Source of the DNA: Amyelois transitella
Lineage: Eukaryota; Arthropoda; Insecta; Lepidoptera; Pyralidae
DNA: 64,000 nucleotides
Reading direction: 5' to 3'
Assembly (NCBI RefSeq): GCF_032362555.1
Contig: NC_083505.1
Location: 4,021,501 to 4,085,500, forward strand
The notes beneath the pieces are model-generated. The model ran no database searches and had not been told where the DNA came from. It saw only the letters and a list, made by a program, of their open reading frames with translations. Positions 12,687-23,061 of this stretch are shown in pieces; position 1 is the stretch's first letter, and every line of letters starts with the position of its first letter. Made by a program: the position numbers and the translations under genes.

Positions 12687-12730
12687 GTACGTACCACGTC
12701 TTTGCCCCTTACGGGGTGGACAGAGCTAAT
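12687..12730 (-). mobile_element. SINE family A tail fragment
   Basis: A short stretch matches only the tail end of the SINE (ACGTCTTTGCCCCTTACGGG, TGGACAGAGC). It is heavily truncated. Confidence 0.6.
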
Positions 12731-12854
12731 GGCAGTAGGTATAATAAAATACGTGCTTAGGCTTATATAGGTAACAGTTTTCCCAAAAACTAATTAACAG
12801 TTACAAAATCGTTTGGTACTGGTAATATAAAAACAAAATCTAGCCGATACGGAA

Positions 12855-14933
12855 CTAAATACTGTAAATGAGGACGTCTGTATCCGGCACGTCTACAGTC
12901 TGGTTGTCCGCGGGTGACGGTGCTTCTTCACCATGCGCCTTCTTCTCCAGCTTGACGATCTCGCTTCTCACGAGCACGATGATGTAACATTGCATTACTG
13001 TAAAAAAAATTGCATGTATGTATTTGTATGCGCTTATAACGGAAAGTTGTGGACGGATTGTGTTCCCATTGGAAATGTTGGAAAGTGGGTTTTCTGAGGA
13101 AGGAAGGAAATTTTCGAATGCTACCCATGCCAAACCGGGGCGGGTCGCTAGTTTTATATAAGTAGGTACTAATTCAACTTACTAATAGGTACTTAATAAT
13201 TCCATCTTTGAACAGTTGAACGTGGCCTTTCAGTATTTTCAAGACTGTTGGCTCTGTCTATTCCGCAAGGGATATAAACGCACGTACTAATATAAACGGT
13301 GATTGTCTTAAATTGTTTACACATTAATGTACGAAGCTGATTGTTGTGTAAATTAATAAATAAACATCCATACTGTTCTCTGAAAACCGCGCTTTGTTTT
13401 AAAGACTAAGGTATAGTACATTTACTTACGTATAATTGAGAAGGCTTCACACACTTCTAGAGTCCTCATTCTAGTCATAAGGACGCAAGCGGGAACGAGT
13501 GCGGCGAGGGCGGTCCCTATCATATAGCAATTGTATAATCTCAACATGGTTACGTCTTTCTGAAAGAGAAGTTGAAAGTAAATACATTTGTCTCAATCAT
13601 TATATAACGAAATGCTACAAAAATGCAAGTAGGTAGTAAAATGTAGTAGTAAAAGGAAAAGTCTCAATAATTTCCACTCTTTCATAAGGAATTACGGGAA
13701 CGTTTGTTGTTGCACGTCTACTAGGGCTTATAAACTTGGGATTCTTCATGTAGGCGATGGTCTAGCAACCTGTCGCTATTTTAATTCCAATTTCAACATT
13801 AAGCTATAGTGCTGAATGTGTCTTTCAGTGTTTTCAAGACTGTTGGCTCTGTCTACCCCGTAAGAGATGTAGACGTGACTATATGTATGTATTATACCTG
13901 GAGTCCTGCCACAAGCAGCAGGATGTTAAGAATAATGCTCATCCCCAATATCCCAAAGAGGATAGCCGATGTGATCTCTTCCAGGGAGGAACCATGGGCA
14001 GTCGGCTTGTGCAGCTGTGTGGTGACCAGCATGCAGCCAGAAGCTATCATCGTTAGCAACTAAAAACAAATATATTTAATTTATTTTATAAGTTTTTATT
14101 TATTTGAATTATTTATAGATATCTAAACACCACATGATTTGGTCAATTCATGTTTGTGGTAAACAGGGATTTTGGATTAGACTTTGCAATCAGGATGATG
14201 CGCTGGTTCAAAAAATTGGTTCCCGTTGATATTCAATGGAGTAATGCCGCCAGTGTAATGGATAACTTTGAGCCGATAACATATTTAGGTGGCATTTTGT
14301 AAACGTAATTTTTTTTTAATGAATGAATTTTTAATAAACACAACATTTGACGAAAATTGATGAAAATATTTTTCATGGCAATGAGAAATCTACACACCCA
14401 AAGGCCTTATTTAAAAAGTGACGGAAAAAATAGAGGCTCTTTTCATTCTATCATTCTTTCATTTAGTGGGTATTCTATTGGTTATTTTCAGAGTGTCTAC
14501 TTATATCTGATTAATTATTGACCAAGGCGAGTGATGCCTAGTTGCCTACCTTGGACAAAAACGTATTTTTTGTACTTACGTTTAAAACGCAGAAACTTTC
14601 GAACCGCTAGTCTGATTTTAATGAAATTTTTAGTTTGTGTAGGTAGAGAGGACAATATAATTTTTAAGTTTGTAGGGCGTCAAAATCGGTAAATAGTTTT
14701 TGAGATATTCACAATTTTCACACGAGCAACTAAGTAATAGGTACCTACTTATTTTGATGATGATTACTGAGGGGTACAACGTTACATACTGGTAAATCAT
14801 TAAGACTTCGTTCATTTGACGAAAGTTTATATAGGTAATAACTCACGGTATTAATGACACCAAATGTAATGATTCCATGGCGTAAAGGAACACAAAAACA
14901 GCATTTTCGCACTTCAGGCACTTTTACGTACAT
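12855..14933 (-). CDS. Small four-helix membrane protein, four exons (unnamed)
   Basis: Exons on the minus strand: 14933-14847, 14059-13898, 13559-13430 and 12997-12855 (stop TAG at 12857-12855). All introns are GT-AG and phases agree, giving 173 residues. The N-terminus has a cysteine-rich CCFCVPLRHG motif directly before helix 1 (about residues 19-42). Further hydrophobic segments lie near residues 55-83, 91-111 and 120-140, followed by a charged, proline-containing cytosolic-type tail. This plan recalls insect four-helix families such as LAPTM/MARVEL-like or DUF4728 proteins, in which a CC..PLR motif precedes helix 1, but I cannot assign an orthologue. The start is the first methionine of exon 1. 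A SINE (13723-13893) ends next to the exon 2 donor. Confidence 0.75.
13210..13287 (+). mobile_element. SINE family A 3' fragment in an intron
   Basis: It contains GAACGTGGCCTTTCAG, TTGGCTCTGTCTATTCC and GCAAGGGATATAAACG, the last third of the SINE. It lies in intron 3 of the four-helix membrane protein gene. Confidence 0.75.
13723..13893 (+). mobile_element. SINE family A copy touching a splice donor
   Basis: It matches the SINE from the GGCTTATAAACTTGGGATTC block to the TATGTATGTA tail. The tail ends about 4 bases from the donor of exon 2 (minus strand CAG|GTATAA at 13898/13897) of the membrane protein gene, so the intron side of that donor may be SINE-derived. Confidence 0.85.
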
Positions 14934-17711
14934 ATTTATTTATTTAAAATAATTTATATGCTATAAACACGACAACTTGTTTAGAATGCGAGTAACAAAG
15001 TGCATTTTGTGTAAGTAAATATTATGGAAAGATAACGTATAAAAACAAAGTCATATGTGAGATTGGATCATTGACTACAGTAACCTTAGTAATCCTTTGA
15101 TAGTTGGTCACTGCTTTACTGTTACATTTGCCTATTATTTTCTCCGTCTTGTTTGCGACTTCGCTCGCGTGTAATTTGTGGCCACAATAAGTAGGTACAT
15201 ACTGCGGGTACAGTTTCTACAGTACTACAGTATAGTACAGCTTACTAAATATGATGCTTATTCTATTATTCGCCATTTAAGACTTTACTATATGCAAAAA
15301 TCACAACATCACAACCTACCTAATATATAATTGGAATAGATAACTTAAAGAAACATTAAGTACCTAGGTAGGTACTTATGAGAAAATCATAGAAAGTCTT
15401 TGGTCCTTAAAACTATCGCTGCGATTATTCAATAAACATGAACGACTTTAGTTATGTCAACTAATGAATTGCTTATTGTCAGTTATTGCATAATTGAGCC
15501 ACCCATGCCACCGCTTTAAAATAAGGAGAGTGCAAATAAAGCATCGCAAAGTACTCTCTTGGGCTCAGATAAAAAAATAAAAGGCATTTAAAAAATCCTA
15601 GGTATCCCTACTTATTGTAATTGCGACTTGCTGGAAAAAAAAAGAAACGAAAAGGTAGGTACCGAAAAAGGACTTTATTTATCGTTGATAATTATTGGCA
15701 ATACTCACGTATCAAAGGTACCCACCCACTCCCAGCTACTTTTGTAGTACTTTCATTATCATATAATAACATCTATTGTCATGTTCTATTGTCATGTTAT
15801 ATTGTCATATCTACATCTTTTCACTTGCCACGATCCCTGCATACTTATTTCGGTTCATCGACATTCATAATATTTCTGTACGTGCTATATTTTATAACAC
15901 GACCCTCCACAGACTCGTCGCGATTACCCCTATTTGTTTATTTTTCATTCAATTACCATCTGTTTCCCGCTATAACCCAGTTAGTGCAATGTTTGCTGAT
16001 TTAACTAACTTATAGACGACCTTCCTTCGTTAAAATTTCCTAATAATCACAGTACAGCATCAGCAGTTAATCCGTGAAAGCATAAAACAGACATACATTT
16101 GATTATGGCATTCAATACTAGTTTTGTTTATTATATAATAGCCCAAGGACATTAAGTTTTCCAGCTGCTTCTCACACCGCGTATTCAGTAAAAGTAAATC
16201 AAGGCGTATAGGATTACCTACAAAACTCAATTTCAAATATGGCACATTTAATAATATCAATTGGTATAGGTACTTAAGTACCTAGGTTCCTTATCCAAAA
16301 CCTTCATTAAAGCTGATTTTCTCATGTTACTGAACTGATATTCATCAATTAAATAGTAAACGGTTACATAATAAGTACTCGTAGCTTTCTCCTGTCACAT
16401 ACCTTATCAAATCAGTGCCGCCCTCGAAACAAATCTACGACATAGCTCCCATAATTTGAACAGGCGCTAAAACAACATATAACGAAAAGCCTTTTGAGTT
16501 TAAGCCTTTCTAAGTAGGTAATGTTTTTGTTTTTAATGTTATTATGTGACGTAATATTAATATGTATGTAAGTGCCAACTATTAAGCACTACTACTTACT
16601 ACTAAACGAACTATTTAGCAAACAAACAGTGTGCTAAATAGGCACGGAGTCTAAAAACATAATAATGTCAAGTCTATAAAATTACGACTAAGAGACTTGA
16701 CCCCATTATAACAATCTTTGACTGATAATCCGCTCAGTTTTTACATTAAAAAAACTTCAAGTAAAATCTTAGTCAAAAGATAGCTTTATGACTTAACACC
16801 ATACTGATGGTTAAAATACTCAGATAGTCGTGGCGTCAAAAATAAGACTAGTCTAAGAATTTTGACTTAAGTCTCGGTCACTCCTAACATCACTAGATGA
16901 AGCTCTAAGTAAAAAATATTCAAGTATTTCGGGCTTACTCCTGGTTTTCGTACTTGTAAATAAATACCACTCTTCATAACCTGGTCGCGTGTATGGCGCA
17001 CATCACTAACGGAGCCTTATGTAATGTAGTCCGTTTCACACAGATTTCACTTGTTTTTAATTAATGTTCAAAATGAGTTTAAACATAAACATAACTTATT
17101 AAAATTTTAGTATAATTATTTATAATTTCCGTATCGATTTGGTTATATATATATAATCAATACTCAATAAAATCAACGGCCGATGTTATGACTTCTGCTT
17201 CAAAGTCTTCGTATTATTAGAATGTACTGACTGATTATAAAGACGGACGGAACGTTTTCCTTTTTAATCTGTGCTTCTGGCTGAGAATAGACATTCAAGT
17301 TCTTTCCGATTTCGATTTTTTATTTTAAAGGCTGGTTTTTCTTGAATTATCTAAAATAAAAACAAGTTATTTATATAGATAATAAAACAAATTATATATA
17401 AAAGGTAAATTTATTTCAATGTCGGCCTGTTTCTTATCAGTTCCTTTCAGTCATTTATTTTGAGGTTAGATAACATCATATCGTGCAGTTTTAGGTTTTC
17501 ATTATACTTATAAGTACCCCTTCTGTTATTAATTTTATTTGCTTGGTATTTATATCTGTACAAAAATTCAATAAGCGTTTAATTACCACTTATTATTAAA
17601 TTGAATCTTAACAATTTTATTGCAACAATACTTGTCAGATTGCAGCATTCGCCGACTGATACATTAATTGTATCAATATAACGAGTATGTAAAAAGTGTA
17701 ACTTTACAGAC
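14934..17711. other. Intergenic AT-rich DNA upstream of prohibitin
   Basis: No gene was supported. A decayed fragment of SINE-like family C lies at 15811-15880. The open frames at 15621-16015 overlap that fragment and lack a known domain. Just before the prohibitin start, TTTACAG at 17703-17709 resembles a splice acceptor, so a non-coding 5' exon may lie somewhere upstream here. Confidence 0.5.
15811..15880 (+). repeat. Decayed fragment of SINE-like family C
   Basis: CACTTGCCACGATCCCTGCA and GGTTCATCGACATTCATAA match the body of the copy at 32644-32812 (CACTTGCCACGATCTCTGCA, CTTCATCTACATTCATAA) in the same order. Confidence 0.55.
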
Positions 17712-20498
17712 ATGGCTGCACAACTTTTCAACCGAATCGGTCAGGTCGGCCTTGGCGTAGCACTTGTTGGTGGTGTTGTCAACTCTGCTCTATATAATGG
17801 TTAGTAATACTTTCTTTAAGCTATTTCCAAATTACCGTCCAAAGGGCAAATGTAGCCAAAGCCTGATATTAGAATTATCAAAACTTTAAGTTATCCTATT
17901 AACAATTTGCGCTTTACCACTCCCTTATTTTGCCTCTTCTGGACTATGCTAACGTCTGTATTTTACATGTGACCGAGGATTTGTTGAACAAACTTAAACA
18001 TTTGCAAAACTTATGCATTTGTTTCATATTTGGCATAAAAAATGTTGATCACGTATCTGAATTCCAAAAACTACTTAAATTACTTCCTATCTGCTACTGT
18101 CATAATACCAGAATTCTTTATCTCCTATACAACATTCTCCATAACCCCTCTTTCCCACTTGACGCACCTTATAGATCACACTGCAGACTTCTCTTGGAAT
18201 TGCCACAGCATAGTACTGCGTCATACAGCCACTTTTTGTGTCCAGGCTGTCAGATTGTGGAATTGTTTACTGCCAGACTTACATGATAGTTAAACCTTAT
18301 CAGGTTTTTGAAGAAGTCTCAAGAGAGTGAGAGAACACTACCAGTCATTGTCTTCCTGACGCATACACTATTCATTTATATTGTAGTACAAGTATGTTTA
18401 TTTATGTGATGTTTGTTATTTTATAATTATGTGTTTTAGGTTTATTAATATCAGTTAGTTTATATCTTATTAATTATATACACAAATACAATGCCTTTCT
18501 TTACATTTTCCTATCCTGGGCCTACTGGAAGAATTTTTCTACAAATAAGTAGTGCCCTTGTACTGAATTTCTCTTTTGTTAAAGTTCTGTTCTTATTTTT
18601 CCCCCTTGATATAAATGAATATATAATAAAACTTTGTCCCTTTAAATTAAACAATAAAGCAGATAAAAAATTTCTATTTCCAGTTGATGGAGGTCACAGA
18701 GCTGTCATCTTTGACAGATTTGCGGGTGTCAAGAACTTGGTGGTTGGTGAGGGGACCCATTTCTTCATCCCTTGGGTGCAGAAGCCAATCATCTTTGACA
18801 TCCGATCAAGACCTAGGAATGTCCCCACTGTCACAGGCAGTAAAGGTATGTAAGTTTATTTTAAAGTGAAATATCAACATTGGTGGATATGTGATCAATA
18901 GCAGTGAATCAAATATACAAACTATGTACAGTACAGGTGCCCTATAGTTCCCAGCACCAATAAAAAAAAGAATAGGACCACTCTATCTCGTTCCCATGGA
19001 TGTCATGAAATGCGACTAAGGGATAGGCTTATAAACTTGGTATTCTTCTTTTAGGCGATGGGCTCGCAACCTGTCACTATTTGAATCTCGATTCTATCAT
19101 TAAGCCAAAAACATGGTCTTACAGTCTTTTCAAGTCAGTTAGCTCTGTCTACCCCGCAAGTGGTATCGATGTGATAATATGTATGTATATATGTATTTTT
19201 TTAAAATAATACTTCCTTTAGAACCAATGAATGTCACTTTAAATGACTTAAGCAAATAAGAAGTAAAGTTATCTAGTATGTATGTCCATAGCAGTCTGGT
19301 AGCAAAGAAAAAACCTAGATTATTCCGGGTTACTTCTCTTCCCATGCAGGTTGTAATTTCCAATCAATAGAAAGGGTAAAAAACTTGTGGAACTAGTCTC
19401 TATTTCTGAGTCAATTTCCATCAATCTTTCTTTTTTTGAAATCTGATTGAAAAGTTGAAGTTTGAGTCACCAGGAGTTGATGAATATTGATATGAACAAT
19501 ATAAAATTTTATCAATTTCAATATAAAATGTACATAATATCAACACATGGGCAGACAGTGCCTGGCAATGAGATGGAGTGGTCCCATTCTTTTCTCTATT
19601 GGTGCCGGGAGCCATAAGGCATTCACACTATAATATCAAATATAATCCAAACATTAACAGTACATTCTGCATTGTTATTTATAAATTTGTAAAACAATTT
19701 TTAAATCTTAATTAATTACATTTCCAGATCTTCAAAATGTGAACATCACCCTTCGTATCCTGTTCCGGCCCGTGCCTGACCAGCTGCCCAAAATCTACAC
19801 TATCCTCGGAATAGACTATGATGAGAGAGTGCTTCCATCCATCACATCAGAAGTATTAAAAGCAGTTGTTGCCCAATTTGATGCAGGAGAACTCATCACA
19901 CAAAGAGAGGTAAAAATTATGTAATATTTGGCCAATCTGTTGTGATGATAACACATTGAACTGCTGAATGTGGCATGTCAGTCTTTCAAAACTGCTGGCT
20001 CTGTCTACCCCGCAAGGTATATAGACGTGATTATATAAATGAATGAATGGTATCGTGTGCATCTATCTAAATTTGCATTTATGACTCATAAATATTCTAT
20101 TACAGGTTGTGTCACAAAAAGTCAATGAAAGTTTAACTGAGAGAGCTGGTCAGTTTGGATTGATCTTAGACGACATTTCCATCACACACTTGACATTTGG
20201 CAAAGAGTTCACGCAGGCCGTGGAGTTGAAGCAGGTTGCACAGCAAGAGGCAGAAAAGGCCAGATTCCTCGTAGAGAAGGCTGAACAACAGAAAAAAGCT
20301 GCCGTTATCGCCGCCGAAGGAGACGCGCAAGCCGCAGTACTCCTAGCAAAATCGTTCGGAAGTGCTGGCGAGGGCCTCGTCGAACTTAGACGTATCGAAG
20401 CCGCCGAAGATATTGCATACCAGTTGTCGAAGTCCCGCAACGTAACCTACTTACCCCAAGGACAGAATGTACTCTTAAATCTCCCAACACAAAACTGA
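17712..20498 (+). CDS. Phb1: Prohibitin 1 (mitochondrial inner-membrane scaffold)
   Basis: Prohibitin 1 assembles with prohibitin 2 into ring complexes in the mitochondrial inner membrane that stabilise membrane proteins and regulate the m-AAA protease. Exons: 17712-17799, 18684-18845, 19728-19909 and 20106-20498, all GT-AG and in phase, giving 274 residues (family usual about 272-276). The N-terminus carries the single membrane anchor (about residues 6-28, ending VVNSALYN). The SPFH domain follows, with [38 protein letters not shown] and ERVLPSI, all hallmarks of PHB1 rather than PHB2. A coiled coil spans about 180-220, and the C-terminus has AEDIAYQLS and NVTYLP. Intron 1 holds LINE debris; introns 2 and 3 hold SINEs. 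AATAAA lies at 20605-20610. TTTACAG just before the ATG may be a 5'UTR splice acceptor. Drosophila orthologue: l(2)37Cc. Confidence 0.97.
17890..18480 (+). mobile_element. Non-LTR retrotransposon (LINE) 3'-end fragment in prohibitin intron 1
   Basis: The frame from about 17930 reads [55 protein letters not shown] and, after a frame change, VRLWN then LLPDL. This is the C-terminal part of a jockey/CR1-type LINE reverse transcriptase (PLLDYA, LQN..RFIF, LPI, LYNIL, RLWNSLP). Everything upstream in the LINE is missing, as expected for 5' truncation. It is inactive and inserted in the same orientation as the host gene. Target-site duplications were not found. Confidence 0.8.
18937..19195 (+). mobile_element. 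SINE family A copy, near full length, in prohibitin intron 2
   Basis: It runs from GTGCCCTATAGTTCCC through GAATAGGACCACTC and GCGACTAAGGGATAGGC to the GATAATATGTATGTATAT tail, in sense orientation to prohibitin. Confidence 0.85.
19571..19621 (-). mobile_element. SINE family A 5' fragment
   Basis: AGATGGAGTGGTCCCATTC and TATTGGTGCCGGGAGCC match only the 5' end of the SINE in reverse orientation. It lies in prohibitin intron 2. Confidence 0.8.
19962..20047 (+). mobile_element. SINE family A 3' fragment in prohibitin intron 3
   Basis: It contains GCTGAATGTGGCATGTCAG, GGCTCTGTCTACCCCGCAAG and ATAGACGTGATTATA, ending in an ATGAATGAATGG tail. It fills much of the 196-bp intron. Confidence 0.8.
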
Positions 20499-20721
20499 AG
20501 TACTTCCTAAGTTGTAATATACAATGAGACTTGTCGCGGTGGAAGCTGGGGATGTACATTGCATTTGTATTTTATTTACACACATGCCTATTGCGTTTAA
20601 TTATAATAAAGTGTAGTGTTATTAAGTTTACGAGGACTCCACCAGAAACGCGTAGATTGCGATTAGTTATATGTTAAATGTGGTTCATTAAAATATACTT
20701 GTTGGAATCGCTATTTTTATT

Positions 20722-20988
20722 TACATACATACATACATACATATCGTCACGTCTATATCCCTTGCGGGGTAGACAGAGCCAACAGTCTTGAAGACTGAAT
20801 GGCCACGTTCAGCTATTTGGCTTAACGATAGAATTGAGATTCAACTAGTGACAGGTTGCTAGCCCATCGCCTAAAAAAGAATCCCAAGTTTGTAAGCCTA
20901 TCCCTTAGTCGCCTTTTACGACATCCATGGGAAAGATATGGAGTGGTCCCATTCTTTTTTGTATTGGTGCCGGGAGCCACACGGCACT
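20722..20988 (-). mobile_element. SINE family A copy, full length, 3' of prohibitin
   Basis: A near-consensus reverse copy: (CATA)n tail, CACGTCTATATCCCTTGC, GGGTAGACAGAGCC, GGTTGCTAGCCCATCGCC, CTTAGTCGCCTTTTACG, GGTGCCGGGAGCCACACGG. It starts about 110 bp after the prohibitin poly(A) signal and looks comparatively young. Confidence 0.9.
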
Positions 20989-21800
20989 TTTATTTTCCTT
21001 TTAAAAAATCATTAAGTACTATTTCCGTTCTTCACGCACGGAGGGTCTTCCACTTGCATATTTCTTTTGCTTCGCCAATGCAAGTTTATCAGGTAAGGTT
21101 AGGTCAAGTTATGTAGGTATATTAACAATAGAATAGGCTATAAGTTAACTCAGCGACACCTGCTAATCTTTTTCTCTGAGTGAAGTTTTATACACAACTT
21201 ACAGGTTACCTGGAAGATTAGTGAAAAGTTCGCCTTTTGCTGCTATTGTATTGTATCAAGTTATGTACGTTCGCCCGACTGTTTAACAGCTACTCGCTTA
21301 CTTCTAGAGCTCGCATTATGAGGATACCAGATTCTGTATGTCTGATAAGGTGTAGTTGTGTACGCCCAGGGTCTGATTGATGATACATATACATCATAGT
21401 TATTAATAGAGAATCCGCAGTCACAAATGTGTAGTCAATTAAACCCCACCTATGAATCCTAGCTGATGAATGTAAGGGAAAACATCGTGAGGAAACTTTC
21501 ACATTCAAGCTACTGAATATGAATACTCAAATGTAAGGAATGTAAAGTAAGGGGCATGTCCCCTACATGCCCCTTACATTTGAGTTAGGGTATGGTAAGA
21601 AATTGCGAATAATTTATTAACAATCGGTTTAAATTTTAATGAGTTTTATTGCATTTTCTAAGTAGAAAAAAAAACTAAATATAATACAAAATATGAAAGT
21701 TATTTTTCTATCCTAATAAGTACTTAAATTCCTGAATTCATGGCACTCGACCACACATGCACATTATTACTTATCAATTTTAGCACCATTAGTAAAAATT
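20989..21800. other. Space between convergent prohibitin and shutdown genes
   Basis: No gene seen. It holds the inverted repeat at 21525-21585 and minus-strand AATAAA signals (TTTATT at 21613-21618 and 21645-21650) that could serve shutdown, whose 3'UTR might therefore run across the tandem array. Confidence 0.5.
21525..21585. repeat. Compound inverted repeat
   Basis: GTAAGGGGCATGT at 21547-21559 pairs perfectly with 21565-21577 around a 5-base loop. A further 12 bp (ACTCAAATGTAA, 21525-21536) pairs with 21574-21585, leaving a bulge. Together they can form an interrupted long hairpin. Confidence 0.75.
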
Positions 21801-22096
21801 TAATTTTAGGTAAGAATCAAAGTGAGGTTGTCTTAGCCTTTGGCACAAAACTTCAAAAAGCTAGTCTTTCATATTATTTAACTATAAAGATTCGAGTCAG
21901 CAATTTTAGGTAAGAATCAAAGAAAATCAAAGTGAGGTTGTCTTAGCCTTTGGCACAAAACTTCAAAAAGCTAGTCTTTCATATTATTTAACTATAAAGA
22001 TTCGAGTCAGCAATTTTAGGTAAGAATCAAAGAAAATCAAAGTGAGGTTGTCTTAGCCTTTGGCACAAAACTTCAAAAAGCTAGTCTTTCATATTA

Positions 22097-23041
22097 TCTA
22101 TACTAATATTATAAAGTAATAGTGCCGTGTGGTTCCCGGCACTATTACAAAAAAGAATAGGACCACTCCATCTCTTTCCCATGGATGTCGTAAAAGGCGA
22201 CTAAGGGATAGGCTTATAAACTTAGGATTCCTCTTTTAGGCGATGGGCTAGCAACCTGTCACTATTTGAATCTCGGTTCTATCATTAAGCCAAATAGCTG
22301 AACGTGGCCATTCAGTCTTTTCAAGACTGTTGGCTCTGTCTACCCCGCAAGGGATATAGACGTGATCGTGACGTGATGTATGTATGTATGTATATTATAA
22401 AGCTGAAGAGTTTGTTTTGTTTGTTTGTTTAAACGCGCTAATCTCAGAAACTACTGAACCGATGTGAATAATTCTTTCACTGTTAGATAGTCTATTTATC
22501 GAGGAAGGCTATAGGCTACATTTTATCCCGGATATCCTACGGGAAACGTCAACAATGCAGGTAAAAGTTGAATGAGTCGGCCATCTGCGAGCTTTCCACG
22601 CGAACGCTGCACAAACCAACAAAGATATAGTAAAACAATGTACCAAAGATGTGAAGTACTCATTTTTTGCCACAAAAAAGTCCGCGAGAGCATATATCTA
22701 TCTCTTAAGGTTTACTTACAATAACCACTTTTATGTTCATTTTTAAGATTATTTTTTCATTATAAACATAAGTTATTTCGAAACCAATTTTCTTTAATTC
22801 AGTATTAATCCTTATCCAAATAAATATATTTATTACTTTCGGCTTTTCATGTAGACTAAAATTGCCATTTACAGTATATAAATCAGACAAATAGGTTTTG
22901 AGATATAGTCGTTATAAGCAATTTGCAGCGAAACATTTAATACGGCGAACCAGCGTTCTTTCTAATACGCGGATGTTTGCAAAAATAAATATGATGCCCA
23001 AAATAACTATTCCACGCGGACGAAGTCGCGGGCACAGCTAG
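22097..23041 (+). mobile_element. Non-autonomous Helitron, complete ends, with nested SINE
   Basis: It starts TCTATACTAATATTATAAAG and ends GGGCACAGCTAG, with flanks A on the left and T on the right: the 5'-TC, 3'-CTAG and A|T target hallmarks of Helitrons. A short GC-rich inverted repeat (CGCG...CGCG) precedes the 3' end. Without the 275-bp nested SINE plus its 11-bp duplication it is about 660 bp and has no coding capacity. The same 3' end recurs at 63841-63891. The empty target site is visible in neighbouring tandem units (TATTATTTAACTAT). Confidence 0.9.
22117..22391 (+). mobile_element. SINE family A copy nested in the Helitron, 11-bp target duplication
   Basis: A near-consensus SINE from TAATAGTGCCGTGTGG to the GTATGTATGTATGT tail, flanked by ATATTATAAAG at 22106-22116 and 22392-22402. 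The perfect target duplication shows retroposition into the Helitron 5' end. Confidence 0.93.
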
Positions 23042-23061
23042 TTTAACTATAAAGATTCGAG

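Noticed and set aside
15621-16015. Two overlapping plus-strand frames of 127 and 79 codons
   Set aside because: They overlap a SINE-like family C fragment and have low-complexity hydrophobic composition typical of AT-rich chance frames.
20150-20440. A 96-codon minus-strand frame
   Set aside because: It is the antisense shadow of prohibitin exon 4.
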